64,000 nucleotides of DNA from assembly GCA_900635495.1 (NCBI GenBank), contig LR134136.1:3782001-3846000 (forward strand). The letters run 5' to 3'. How positions within the stretch are numbered: position 1 is the first letter of the stretch; the number at the start of each line of letters is the position of its first letter. The notes below the pieces were generated by a model. The model was not told the DNA's origin and did no database searches. It saw nothing but the letters and a program-made list of their open reading frames with translations. This DNA is from Atlantibacter hermannii (GTDB lineage Bacteria; Pseudomonadota; Gammaproteobacteria; Enterobacterales; Enterobacteriaceae). This document shows, in pieces, positions 44,540 to 55,408 of this stretch. Made by a program: the position numbers and the translations under genes.

Positions 44540-45333
44540 TTTGTGTTTGTTCGCCTAAAGGCGGGGTAGGAAAAACCACCGTTACGGCCAATCTGGCGTA
44601 CGCGCTGGCTCGCTCGGGCTGTAAAGTCCTGGCGATAGATTTCGACGTCCAGAATGCGCTGCGCCTGCACTTTGGCGTGCCGCTGGCCGACGGGCGCGGT
44701 TACGTCGCAAAAGCGGGGGAATCAGCAGACTGGAGCCAGTTCGTGCTGACCGCAGGCGGCAACATGTTTTTATTACCGTATGGTGATGTCAGCGAAGCGC
44801 AGCGTCTTACCTTCGAACAACATCTGGCCAGCGATCCCCATTTCCTGATGCGCGGCTTAAGCACGCTCCTGAACTATCCAGGCCTGGTGATCATCGCAGA
44901 CTTCCCGCCAGGTCCCAGTTCGGCGCTTAAAGCCATGTCCGGCCTGGCCGATCTGCACCTGGTTACCTTACTGGCCGACACGGCTTCTTTATCGCTCTTG
45001 CCGCATATTGAAAATCACCGTCTGATCGGCGAGCCGCTAAACCATAAGCAAGGCTATTATTTCGTCTTAAATCAGAGCGATAACCGCAGGAACATTAGCC
45101 GGGACGTCACGTTATTTATGCAACAGCGTCTGGGCGAACAGCTTATTGGCATCATTAACCGGGATGAGAGCGTGTCAGAAGCTAACGCCTCTCAGCAATC
45201 CATTTTCGATTTCAGCCCCGCTTCCGCCGCGGCCTTCGATATTGAATTAATAAGCAAAAGGGTGGCGGGCCTGCTTGGCATTAATATTGGTGACGGTGCG
45301 GTTCACGCCAGTCTAAAAACATCTCATTTCTGA
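44530..45333 (+). CDS. bcsQ: BcsQ, MinD/ParA-like ATPase of cellulose synthesis
   Basis: A 267-residue protein (E. coli BcsQ ~250). The deviant Walker A motif KGGVGKTT is at ~10-17, switch I DFDVQNALRLHFG at ~38 and ADFPPGPSSA at ~137. In E. coli BcsQ sits at the cell pole with BcsR and is needed for cellulose production. ATG 44530 lies inside the end of bcsO, so translation is coupled. Confidence 0.93.
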   Translation: MPLICVCSPKGGVGKTTVTANLAYALARSGCKVLAIDFDVQNALRLHFGVPLADGRGYVAKAGESADWSQFVLTAGGNMFLLPYGDVSEAQRLTFEQHLASDPHFLMRGLSTLLNYPGLVIIADFPPGPSSALKAMSGLADLHLVTLLADTASLSLLPHIENHRLIGEPLNHKQGYYFVLNQSDNRRNISRDVTLFMQQRLGEQLIGIINRDESVSEANASQQSIFDFSPASAAAFDIELISKRVAGLLGINIGDGAVHASLKTSHF

Positions 45334-45351
45334 CGATTACCAGGAAGGCCT

Positions 45352-47467
45352 ATGAAGAAGGTCCTGTTTTATTTGCTGCTCTTGGTGCTTGCGCCAATTG
45401 CAGTGCTGATCATCATCACGCCGATGGATAGCCAGAAACAATATATCTTTGGTCTGGTGAGCATCGGCATTTTGTTTTTACTGGGATTCAGCAAAAAGCA
45501 CAGTATTTCCGTGGTCATGATGGTGGTTTCAGCATTGATGTCCACCCGATATATTTATTTTCGCGGCCACTCAAACCTTGCATTTTAATTCCGAAATAGA
45601 GGCCATACTCGGTATCGGGTTATTTCTGGCGGAACTCTATATTTGGGTCATCCTGCTGCTGACCTATTTGCAAACCGTTTTCCCGCTAAAGAGGGGCATT
45701 GTTCCGCTGCCTGACGATGTTTCCCTGTGGCCGACGGTAGATATTTATATTCCTTCCTATAACGAAAGCCTGGACGTGGTGCGCGATACGGTGCTCGCCG
45801 CGCAATGCATTGATTACCCGAAAGATAAGCTCAACATCTATCTGCTGGACGACGGTAAGCGGCGGGAGTTTGCGGTTTTTGCCGCCGATGCTGGCGTGGG
45901 CTATATCACCCGAACGGACAACTCCCACGCGAAAGCGGGCAACCTTAACCACGCGCTGAAACTCACCAAAGGGGAGCTGATTTGCGTTTTTGACTGCGAC
46001 CACGTTGCCACCCGTATTTTCCTCCAGGCCACCGTCGGGAGCTTCCTTCAGGACCCGAAACTGGCTCTGTTGCAGACGCCGCACTACTTTTATTCGCCCG
46101 ATCCGTTCGAGCGTAACCTGTCGCTGGGTAAAAATATCCCGAACGAAGGCTCCCTGTTCTACGGCCCGATCCAGCAGGGTAACGATAACTGGAACGCCAC
46201 CTTTTTCTGTGGCTCCTGCGCGGTGATTCGTCGTTCGGCGCTGGAAGAGATCGGCGGCTTCGCTGTCGAAACCGTGACTGAAGATGCGCACACTGCCCTG
46301 AAAATGCAGCGCCTGGGCTGGAAATCGGCGTTTCTGGCGATCCCGCTGGCGGCGGGCCTCGCTACTGAACGTCTGGTTCTGCACGTCATTCAGCGTACCC
46401 GCTGGGCGCGCGGCATGACGCAGATCTTCCGTATGGATAACCCCCTGTTTGGCAGGGGCCTGACCTGGCAACAGCGCTGCTGTTATCTGAGCGCCATGCT
46501 CTATTTCCAGTTTGCCTTGCCCCGCGTGGCGTTTTTAACCGCGCCGCTGGCGTATCTGCTGTTCAACCTGAATATCATTCATTCGTCGGCGGGCCTGATA
46601 TTCGCTTACGCCCTGCCGCATCTGCTGTTGACCATCTACCTCAACTCGCGGATGAACGGGCGCTATCGCTACAGTTTCTGGGGCGAAATTTACGATATCG
46701 TGCTGGCGTTCCATCTGATCCTGCCAACCGCAATCACAATGATTTTCCCGAAGCGTGGCAAATTCAACGTGACGGACAAAGGCGGCCTGCTCAATATCGG
46801 TTACTTCGATTTCACCGTGGTACGCCCGCACCTGATCGTCGCCATCTTACTGGCCATCGGCATTATCGCCGGTCTGGTGAGGGCCTTTGCCCACGATTAC
46901 TTTGCCGTCGATCCAAAGGTTATCGCGCTCAACGTGGGATGGGGCATTTACAGCCTGGTGTTCCTGCTGGCGGCCATCGCCGTCGCGCGGGAAACCCGAC
47001 AGACGCGTAAAACCATCCGTATCGACGTCGATGTACCGGTCATTGTTCACTATGCCAGCGGCATCTCATCGCGCACCCATACGCAGGATTTGTCTATGGG
47101 CGGCTGCCGAATCGTGGTGCCGGATAATCGTCATTTAACCGATGAGATCGAAGAGATTGAGCTGCAACTCCAGTCCGGCTCTATCAGTATTCCGGTCAAC
47201 GTGATCGGCGCAGACGAAGAGTTTATCCGCCTGATGTTTGAAGACATTCCGCTCTCCCGCCGCCGTGAGCTGGTGAGGGTGGTGCTGGCGCGCGCCGATG
47301 CGTGGATCCGTCCGCCGAAACCGCAGGATAATCCGTTCCGCTCGCTGGTGATCATTATTCGCAGTGTATTCGACCTGTTCTGGCTCACCTGGAAATCCCG
47401 CCGTGAAAACCGTCGTCTGCGTGAGGAAGAAGCGCGCCGCTTGAAAGCCGAGGACACCGCTGCATGA
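45352..47467 (+). CDS. bcsA: BcsA, cellulose synthase catalytic subunit (frameshifted)
   Basis: Inner-membrane GT2 enzyme that polymerises UDP-glucose and extrudes the chain. Corrected length is 704 residues. N-terminal helices come first, then catalytic motifs LLDDGKRREF (~165), FDCDH (~216), TEDAHT (~300) and QRTRWARG (~340), then more helices. The C-terminal PilZ domain for c-di-GMP has the RxxxR-type RETRQTRK and DLSMGGC (~583). The break is at the GG 45565-45566: one G fewer restores RYIYFRATQTLHFNSEIEAI. ATG 45352 follows AGGAAGG. Its end overlaps bcsB by four bases. Confidence 0.95.
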
Positions 47468-50031
47468 GAAGGATGACGATCATCACCTGCCAGGCGTTGC
47501 TGGCATTATGTGTACTGACACGGACCGTACCGGCGCAGGAACCGCAGACAGGCGCGCCGCCGTTCGTTGCGCCTGCCGCCACCGAGGGCGCGCCGATAAA
47601 CAATACCGCACCCAACACGCCTGACGCGTCTTCCACCTCATCACAGGACGCGGCAACGCCGCCCACGTTCCCGGCAACGCTCTCCCCGCAAGGGACAGCG
47701 CCAGACGCCGCGACGCCGGAAACAACTCCAACCCAGCCGGAACCAGGTGCGTCGACTACCGGGCAGCCCGCCGCGATCGATTCGGGCACGGGTGCAGGTG
47801 CAATACCCGCGATCCCGCTGGATTTACCGCCGCCTACCCCGTCAACTACGGCCAGCGCCGCCGCGCCGTCAACGCTTATCCCCAGCAATGCGGTCAGCGT
47901 GACGGTGGCGCAAATGGGCCAGCCACAAGGCATTATCCTGAGCGGCGGCCAGTTACAGGCGGGTATTAACTTTACGCTGCCGTCCGATCAGGTGATCACC
48001 AGCGCGCAGTTGAATCTGAATTTAAAGGTTTCTCCCGATATGGCGGCGCGCAACGCCACCTTACAACTGATGATGAATGGTCAGCCGCTGGGCACCGTTC
48101 CGCTTGGCGCATCGGACAGCAATATTTCTACTTACCAGCTTGAGATCCCGGCGGCGCTGGTAGTGTCGAGCAATAACGTTAGCTTCAAAATCAATGACGG
48201 CGATGCGCTGCTCTGCCTGCGCGATCTCTCTGATAAATATCAGGTGACGATCATGCCGGACACCCGTCTGGATCTGGAAGGACAACAACTGAATATCGGC
48301 GCGACCTCAGCCATTTTCCGCGCCCGTTCTTCGACGCGATGCAGATGACGCCCACCACCCTCACCTTCGCCTTCCCGGCCACACTCATGCCGGAACAGGT
48401 CAGCGCGGCGGCGATTGGTCGCCTCCTGGTTAGGGATTCAGGCCGACTATCGCGGCATCGATTTTGACGTTCTGCGGGACAAGCTGCCCGACAAAAACGG
48501 CATTCTGTTTGGCAAACCCGGCGATATTATCGGCGGGCTGACGCTGCCAGACACCCCTACGCCGATCCTGCAAATTGTCGATAACCCCGGCAACCCGGTC
48601 TATAAGTTGCTGCTGGTGATTGGCAATAACGATCAGCAACTGCGTGCGGCCGCCTCGCGGCTTACTCGTGGCGACTTCAACGTGCAGTCGCCGTTTATGC
48701 CGGTAGATATCCAGACCATCCCCACCAGCAAGCCTTACGACGCGCCGCGCTGGATCGCCACCGATCGTCCGGTCCGCCTGGTCGAACTGATGCGTCAGGA
48801 TCAAAGCCTGACGGTTTCCGGGATCTGGCACGAACCGCTGCGCGTGGCGTTTCGCGCCGCGCCGGATCTGTTCCTCTGGGATGGTGAAACCATTCCGATG
48901 AAAATCGGCTACCGTTTCCCGTCGGAAACCTGGATTGACGATGAGCGCTCCTACCTCTCTATGACCTTCAACGGCACGTTCCTGCGCAACCTGCCGGTGA
49001 ATAAACAAGGTCTGCTGGAGATGCTGTGGCACAAGCTCGGCGGCGATGCCCGCCAGGAAAGCGCCAATGTGCCGCTGGAACCCTATCTCATTTACGGCGA
49101 CAACCAACTGTCGCTCTACTTCAATATCGAAACCAAAGAAGCCGCGCCCTGTAGCGTGCTGCTTAACAACAACATTAAAAGCCGTATCGATGAAGATTCC
49201 TGGATCGATCTGAGTAAAACGCAACACTTCGCGCTGCTGCCGAATCTGTCTTACTTCGTGGGCGCATCCTTTCCGTTCACCCGGCTGGCGGATTTCTCGC
49301 AAACCGTTCTGCTGCTGCCGGAAACCCCGTCAGAAAGCGAAGTCAGTACGCTACTGGATCTGGCCGCCCGTTCCGGCATTGCCACCGGCATGGCGCTTTA
49401 TCATAACCGCGTGATGTTCGGCCTGCCGTCGGGCGGCGCAAATCTGGCCTATTTAAACCAAAGCGATGTGCTGGTGGTCTCCACGCTGGAGCAAAATGCC
49501 TTTAACCGTTCCCTGCTGGCACAGTCGCCGTTTACCGTTAATGAACACACGTTCGGCGTGCGTAAGCCCACCTTGTGGCAAACCGCCCAGCGGTATCTGG
49601 AAGGCGACTGGACCGCGTCGGGCGTGGATGCCGACCGTTATTTTTCCTCGAACGAAGCCTGGCGCGGATTTATCAGCTTCCGCTCCCAGTGGGACCCGTC
49701 CCGCATTGTGGTGATGGCCATCGGCAGCAACGGCGACCAGATTTCCCGCTTGCATACGGACTTGAATCTGCCGCGCATTAACGCCGGTATCCGTGGCGAT
49801 GTCGCGATTATTACCGATGAGAACGGTGTGCGCAGTTTCCGCGTCGGCCAGCAATTCCCCAGCGGGCAGATGCCCTGGTACATGATGGTGGTGTGGTACG
49901 GCAACCAGCATTCTGGACTGCTGGCGCTGGTGGGTCTGGCGTTCTCGCTCATCATCGGCTTGAGTTTGTATAGCATACTGAAAAGGCGTGCCCATAAGCG
50001 CCTGAATCCGCAGGACTACGATCGTGAGTAA
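47464..50031 (+). CDS. bcsB: BcsB, periplasmic cellulose synthase subunit (two compensating frameshifts)
   Basis: About 855 residues (E. coli 779). Signal peptide ~1-24 ends TVPA. Residues ~25-140 are an unusual Pro/Ala/Thr/Ser-rich linker before the first conserved block (SVTVAQMGQPQGIILSGG). Carbohydrate-binding and flavodoxin-like domains follow, and a single C-terminal membrane helix (LLALVGLAFSLIIGLSLYSIL) anchors it next to BcsA. One C is missing at about 48304-48305 and one G extra at 48417-48418. The ~37 codons between them are out of frame and contain a stop. Corrected, they read LSHFPRPFFDAMQMTP. Confidence 0.93.
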
Positions 50032-50044
50032 GGGTGGTAACAAT

Positions 50045-53000
50045 ATGAATCAGAAAAAAAATACCGCCAGACAATGGACGACGCTCTGCCTGTTCGGCGG
50101 GCTGACCGTGGGTGCGATGTCCGCCCAGGCGGCGGACAACAATCCGGCGCTGAAGGCCTTGTTCGATCAGGCCAATTACTGGCATGAAAAATCCCACGAC
50201 GACCTGGCGAAAGAGTCGCTGCGTAAAGTGTTGATGGTGGATGCCAATAACACCCAGGCCATGTACCTGATGGCGCTCTGGGCACAACAGTCCGGCGATG
50301 TGAAAACCGCCGCCCAGTGGCGCGAGCGGCTGGCGTCCGTGTCGCCGCAGGACCCCAACCTGCAGGCGCTGGATAATGCCAAACAGCTTCAACAGGTCCC
50401 GCGCGGCCAGCTGGATCTGGCGCGTCAACAGGCCAGAAGCGGCAATATTCCTGCGGCCCTCAATACCTGGAACACCATGTTTAAAGGCGGCGAGCCGCCC
50501 CAGAGCCTCGCGCCGGAATATTATCTGACCATGGCCGGCGATAAATCCCTCTACCCGCAGGCGGTGAGCGGCCTGCGCCAGATTGTCACCCAATATCCCC
50601 AGGATAACGCGGCGCGTATTGCGTTAGGCAAAGTGCTTACCTATCAGGAGTCGACGCGCCGGGAAGGGATCGACATTCTGCAAAACATGGCCAGCGGCAG
50701 TAAAGATGCCGATGCCGCGTTGCGCCAGGCGCTGCTGTGGCTTGGCCCCCGGGCAGGCGACGAACCTTACTATCAGACCTTTTTGCAGCGCCATCCGCAG
50801 GATACTGACGTACAAAATTATTACCGCACCAATATCGGCGGCGCGGCGAAAGGCCAGGGGTTTGAGGCGCTTAACAGCGGCAATACCGATGCGGCACGCA
50901 GCCAGTTTGAGCAGGTTTTACAGGCGAACCCGGAAGATGCCGACGCGCTGGCGGGCATGGGCTATATCGCCCAGCGACGCGGCGATTACACCGCTGCCGC
51001 ACAGTATCTCAACCGGGCGGCAAGCCTGGGCGGCGACCAGTCCGCTGAACGCAAGCAACAGGCGGACGACGCGGCGTTTTATGGTCAGTTGGCTGCCGCG
51101 CAGAATGCACTGAAGCAGGGCGACATGAACCAGGCGCTGAGCCTGAGCGCCCCGCTCACCCAACAAAGCGGCGAACGCGGCATCGCGGCGAAGCTGTTCC
51201 GCGCCGATGTGCAACGCCGTAATAAAAATTATGCCGAAGCAGAGCAAACCCTGCGCAGTGTTCTTGCGGAGCAGGCGGATAACGCCTCCGCCCGTGAGAA
51301 TCTGTATTACGTATTACGCGATCAGAATAAAACGGCCGAAGCCCAGACGGTGCTGCGCACGCTGCCAGCCAGCCTGCAGGCCCGGTTACAACCGCGTGGA
51401 TCCGGCGGCAACCCTGCCGATCCGATCCGTCGCCAGGCCCAGCAGGCGGTAGCCAGCGGCGATCCGCAACGGGCGATCGCGCTGCTTGAGCAAGGCGTGG
51501 CACGATACCCATCCGATCCGTGGCTGCGTCTCGATCTGGCGCGCCAGCTTCAAAAACAAGGGCGCAGCGCCGAAGCGACCAATTTAATGGCCCCGGCATT
51601 CCGGCCTGGCGCCAGCAATACCCAGCTTTACTCCGCCGCCCTGTTCGCCAGTGAGAATAATGGCTGGCAGCAGGCGCAAACCTTGCTGTCGCGTATTCCC
51701 GCCTCCAGCCAGAACAGCGAGATGCGCGAACTGGCCCAGCGGGTGAATTACAACCTGCAGATGACCACCGCCGAGCGCTATCTGGCCCAGGGCGATACCG
51801 TCGCTGCGGCAAACACCTTAAAAGCGCTGGCGTCCCGTCCGCCGCAAACCCCTGCTGATGCGGGCAAGCTGGCGCGGATGCTGGCGGAAAGCGGCGATCT
51901 GAGCGGCGCGGTGACCGTGGTGCGCGATAATATGCGACGCGGCGTCCAGGGCAACGCGGGGGATTACGCCGATCAAATCGCGGTGTTGAATCAAGCCGGG
52001 CTGACCAGCGAAGCGCAGTCCTGGCTGGCGAACCCGCAGTTGCGGGCGCGCAGTACCCCAACACAGCTGGCGAACATCCAGCAGGGTTACGTCATTAACG
52101 AAGCGGATCGGCTACGGGAACAGGGCAATTATGCGGCGGCTTATGACAAACTGATCCGCGCTATGCAAAGCGATCCGCAAAATACCGATCTGATGTTCGC
52201 CATGGCGCGGCTGTATCAGTCCGGCAAAATGAATAAAGAAGCGGGCGTGGTGTACGACTATCTGATGACCCGCGATACCCCGCAGCAGGACGCCCGGGTT
52301 GGCGCGATCGATGTGGCGCTGGCAGAAGGCAAAACCGATCGCGCCCGCCAGCTGGCGGCAGGACTGCGCAGCAACGACACGCCGGACCGGTTACTGCTTC
52401 AGGCGCGGGTTGCCGAAGCGCAGGGCAATCATCAACAGGCTATGAGCTATCTGCGTTCCGCGCGCGGCAAATTACTGGGATTACAGGGCGCGGGCGGGAG
52501 CGGCGCGCCAACACTCGGCGGCCTGGCCCTGGCGGATAACCCCTTCGCCGCGACCGCCAGCCGCGCTCAGCCAGCCTCGCCTTCGGTGTATGGGCAGGCC
52601 ATGCCGTGGCAGGTGGCGCAACTGGGACGCAATCCGCAAACTGCCCCGCCCGGCGCGATACGTATCGATATCCCGGTGGAAAGCGCGCAAGCCGGCACGT
52701 TGCGCCAGGTGGATAACATGATCGAACAGCTCACCGAGAAAACAGCGACCTGGGCGCGGGGCTCGGTGTCGGCCCGTGGACGCGACGGCGAAAGCGGTCT
52801 CAGTAAACTTACCGAAGTCAAAGCGCCGTTGCAGTGGTCGACGGTACCCTTTGGCGATTCCCGTTTCGATATCAATGTGACACCCGTTAGTTTGAATGCC
52901 GGCAGCGCGTCACAGCAGTCCAGCACCCGGTTTGGTACCGGCGCATTGATTCAGGGCGAAGTGGCACAGGGCATTTATAACGCCTCAACCACCACGCCGC

Positions 53001-53896
53001 CGACCCGCCCGGATCTCGATACCCTGACCGTGCCATCGCAGGGTTCCCAAAAAGCCTCCGGTGTGGAAGTGGGAATGGCCCTGACGGGCGATCAGTACAA
53101 AATCGATGTCGGCTCCACGCCGCTCGGCCAGGATCTCAACACGGTGGTAGGCGGCGTGCAGTGGTCTCCACAGCTCACGGATTACCTGAAACTGATCCTG
53201 ACCGGCGAACGCCGCGCCGTAATGGACAGCCTGCTCTCTTATGTGGGCGTGGAAGATAAATACAGCGGTAAACGCTGGGGCCAGGTCACCAAAAACGGCG
53301 GCAGCGCGCAGTTAAGCTACGATAACGGCGATGCCGGTTTTTATGCGGGTTTCGGGCTGTACAACTACCTGGGCGAAAATGTCCCCAGCAACAACAATGT
53401 CACGGGGACAGCCGGGGTATATATCCGGCCTTTCTATGCCGAAGACCGGGAACTCAAAACCGGTATCAGCATGACCTATATGGATTTTTCTAAAAACCTC
53501 AGTTACTTCAGCTACGGCCAGGGCGGATATTTCAGCCCGCAGGATTACGTCAGCGTCTCTTTCCCTGTGGACTATTCCCAGACTTTCGACAACTGGAAAA
53601 TGTCGGTTGGCGCATCGCTGGGTTATCAGTCCTACACGCAGGACAAGAGCGCCTATTTCCCTGGCGATAAGCGGTTGCAGTCGCAACTGGAAGATTATGT
53701 CGCCAACGGATTCGCGAAAGAGGCCTATTACAGCGGCAACAGCGAAAACGGCCTTGGCTACAATCTTCGCGCCGCTGCTGATTACAAAATCAATAAGGAT
53801 ATGACCATCGGCGGACAGGTGGGCTATGACACCTTCGGCGATTACAACGAAAGCACCGCGCAGCTCTACTTCCGTTATCTGCTGGGGAATAATTGA
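50045..53896 (+). CDS. bcsC: BcsC, cellulose export porin with TPR scaffold
   Basis: A 1283-residue protein. Start chosen at ATG 50045, after GGTGG; an in-frame GTG at 50024 would overlap bcsB. The signal peptide ends MSAQA. About 20 tetratricopeptide repeats fill residues ~30-800. A linker leads into the C-terminal outer-membrane beta-barrel (BCSC_C, ~930-1283), rich in alternating aromatic strands and ending in FRYLLGNN. It exports the glucan through the peptidoglycan and outer membrane. Intact frame. Confidence 0.94.
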   Translation: MNQKKNTARQWTTLCLFGGLTVGAMSAQAADNNPALKALFDQANYWHEKSHDDLAKESLRKVLMVDANNTQAMYLMALWAQQSGDVKTAAQWRERLASVSPQDPNLQALDNAKQLQQVPRGQLDLARQQARSGNIPAALNTWNTMFKGGEPPQSLAPEYYLTMAGDKSLYPQAVSGLRQIVTQYPQDNAARIALGKVLTYQESTRREGIDILQNMASGSKDADAALRQALLWLGPRAGDEPYYQTFLQRHPQDTDVQNYYRTNIGGAAKGQGFEALNSGNTDAARSQFEQVLQANPEDADALAGMGYIAQRRGDYTAAAQYLNRAASLGGDQSAERKQQADDAAFYGQLAAAQNALKQGDMNQALSLSAPLTQQSGERGIAAKLFRADVQRRNKNYAEAEQTLRSVLAEQADNASARENLYYVLRDQNKTAEAQTVLRTLPASLQARLQPRGSGGNPADPIRRQAQQAVASGDPQRAIALLEQGVARYPSDPWLRLDLARQLQKQGRSAEATNLMAPAFRPGASNTQLYSAALFASENNGWQQAQTLLSRIPASSQNSEMRELAQRVNYNLQMTTAERYLAQGDTVAAANTLKALASRPPQTPADAGKLARMLAESGDLSGAVTVVRDNMRRGVQGNAGDYADQIAVLNQAGLTSEAQSWLANPQLRARSTPTQLANIQQGYVINEADRLREQGNYAAAYDKLIRAMQSDPQNTDLMFAMARLYQSGKMNKEAGVVYDYLMTRDTPQQDARVGAIDVALAEGKTDRARQLAAGLRSNDTPDRLLLQARVAEAQGNHQQAMSYLRSARGKLLGLQGAGGSGAPTLGGLALADNPFAATASRAQPASPSVYGQAMPWQVAQLGRNPQTAPPGAIRIDIPVESAQAGTLRQVDNMIEQLTEKTATWARGSVSARGRDGESGLSKLTEVKAPLQWSTVPFGDSRFDINVTPVSLNAGSASQQSSTRFGTGALIQGEVAQGIYNASTTTPPTRPDLDTLTVPSQGSQKASGVEVGMALTGDQYKIDVGSTPLGQDLNTVVGGVQWSPQLTDYLKLILTGERRAVMDSLLSYVGVEDKYSGKRWGQVTKNGGSAQLSYDNGDAGFYAGFGLYNYLGENVPSNNNVTGTAGVYIRPFYAEDRELKTGISMTYMDFSKNLSYFSYGQGGYFSPQDYVSVSFPVDYSQTFDNWKMSVGASLGYQSYTQDKSAYFPGDKRLQSQLEDYVANGFAKEAYYSGNSENGLGYNLRAAADYKINKDMTIGGQVGYDTFGDYNESTAQLYFRYLLGNN

Positions 53897-53897
53897 T

Positions 53898-54365
53898 ATG
53901 AATGACGCTCAACTATTGCAGTATTTCCAGAATCAACAAACTCAGTCAGGATGGTTTGCGCTGCTTCACACCATGGTGGAAAACATGGTGGCTAACGTGG
54001 GCGAATCCCAGAGCCACGCCTTTCTGACGCAGATGGGTGACGATCTTGGCAAGCGATTTCCGCTGCCGCTATCAAATACGGTAGGCGAGCTGGAAACGGC
54101 GATAAATAACCAGCTTGCGCGTTTTAACTGGGGGTATATTGATATCGACGCCAGCGAAACCGCCCTCCTTATCCGTCACCGGGCCTTGCCCACGCCTTCC
54201 GATGAAGCCCGGCAAACGGCGTGGAGTCACGCCATGAGCGCGGTGCTGGAAGGGCTGTATGCGCGCTGGTTGCAATCCCAGGGGGGTAAACCGACGGTGG
54301 CGTTATGGCGCGAATCCGCGCCGTCAGCCACTGAGGTCCATTTCAGATATCAAAACAGCCGATGA
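53898..54365 (+). CDS. bcsD: BcsD, periplasmic cellulose-organising subunit
   Basis: A 155-residue protein, matching the ~156 of the Komagataeibacter founder. The sequence from MNDAQLLQYFQNQQTQSGW to EVHFRYQNSR has the BcsD pattern. BcsD forms an octameric ring that arranges glucan chains into ordered ribbons and defines class I operons. E. coli lacks it. ATG 53898 is two bases from the bcsC stop. Confidence 0.9.
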   Translation: MNDAQLLQYFQNQQTQSGWFALLHTMVENMVANVGESQSHAFLTQMGDDLGKRFPLPLSNTVGELETAINNQLARFNWGYIDIDASETALLIRHRALPTPSDEARQTAWSHAMSAVLEGLYARWLQSQGGKPTVALWRESAPSATEVHFRYQNSR

Positions 54366-54374
54366 GGTGAACGA

Positions 54375-55370
54375 ATGTTGCAGCGATGCAAAACGCTGTT
54401 AGCGGCCATGATGGTGTTGCTGATCAGCCAGTCTGCGCTGGCGGGTAGCGCATGGGACAGCTATAAAGCGCGTTTTTTAATGCCCGACGGCCGCATTATC
54501 GATACCGGCAATAATAGCGTCAGCCATACCGAAGGCCAGGGGTTTGCCATGATGATGGCGGTGATGAATGATGATCGCGACAGCTTCGGGAAAATCTGGG
54601 GCTGGACCAATAAAACCCTGAGGAATCCGGACACCGGCCTGTTTTACTGGCGCTATAACCCGGTTGAAGCCCAGCCGATTACCGATAAAAACAACGCCAC
54701 CGATGGCGATACGTTTATCGCCTGGGCGTTATTAAAAGCGGGTGAAAAATGGGGCAATAATGAGTATCTGGCGGCCTCCGATACCATTGCTAAAGCGATT
54801 GTGACCCATAACGTGATGAATTATGCGGGCTATAAGGTGATGCTGCCTGGGGCGAAAGGGTTCGATCTCAACAGTAATATCAATCTTAACCCCTCCTATT
54901 TTGTGTTTCCGGCGTGGCGGGATTTGGGTAATCGCAGTCATTTGATGGTCTGGAAAGATCTGATTAACGACGGACAAAAATTGCTGGAGAAAATGCGTTT
55001 CGGCAAGGGGCAGCTTCCGGCGGATTGGGTATCCCTGTACGCCGATGGACGGGTGACGCCAGCCAAACAGTGGCCCGCCCGCTTTAGCTATGATGCGATT
55101 CGTGTACCGCTGTATGTGAAATGGTACGCCCCGCAAAGCCCGCTGTTGGAGCCTTACAAGGCGTTTTGGGGGCAGTATCCCCGCAACCAGACGCCCGCCT
55201 GGGTCAACGTCGCAACCAACGATCCGGCGCCCTATATGATGGATGGCGGAATTCTGGCGGTGCGGGACTTCACGCTGGGGCAGTTACCGGCGGGCGAACC
55301 GCAAATTACCGCGCAGGAAGATTACTACTCCGCCAGCCTTAAAATGCTGGTCAGCCTCGCGGCACGTTAA
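54375..55370 (+). CDS. bcsZ: BcsZ, periplasmic endo-1,4-beta-glucanase (GH8)
   Basis: A 331-residue protein. Signal peptide ends SALA (~23). GH8 landmarks: catalytic acid Glu in VSHTEGQGFAMM (~55) and base Asp in RFSYDAIRVPLY (~240), with DGDTFIAWALL (~113) and LNPSYFVFPAW in the cleft. It trims or edits nascent cellulose and is usually required for good export. Last gene of bcsOQABCDZ, nine bases after bcsD. Confidence 0.95.
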   Translation: MLQRCKTLLAAMMVLLISQSALAGSAWDSYKARFLMPDGRIIDTGNNSVSHTEGQGFAMMMAVMNDDRDSFGKIWGWTNKTLRNPDTGLFYWRYNPVEAQPITDKNNATDGDTFIAWALLKAGEKWGNNEYLAASDTIAKAIVTHNVMNYAGYKVMLPGAKGFDLNSNINLNPSYFVFPAWRDLGNRSHLMVWKDLINDGQKLLEKMRFGKGQLPADWVSLYADGRVTPAKQWPARFSYDAIRVPLYVKWYAPQSPLLEPYKAFWGQYPRNQTPAWVNVATNDPAPYMMDGGILAVRDFTLGQLPAGEPQITAQEDYYSASLKMLVSLAAR

Positions 55371-55378
55371 CCCACGCG

Positions 55379-55403
55379 CTGCGCTTATCGCCGGTAAGCG
55401 CAG
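55379..55403. terminator. Hairpin between bcsZ and the DeoR gene
   Basis: CTGCGCTTA/TAAGCGCAG (55379-55387, 55395-55403) is a 9-bp perfect stem between convergent stop codons. There is no T-run, so function as a terminator is likely but not certain. Confidence 0.6.
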
Positions 55404-55408
55404 CCGCA

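Noticed and set aside
48346..48418. Two-part BcsB as separate functional genes
   Set aside because: The downstream part lacks a signal peptide and a credible start. A one-base loss and a one-base gain restore a single conserved protein.
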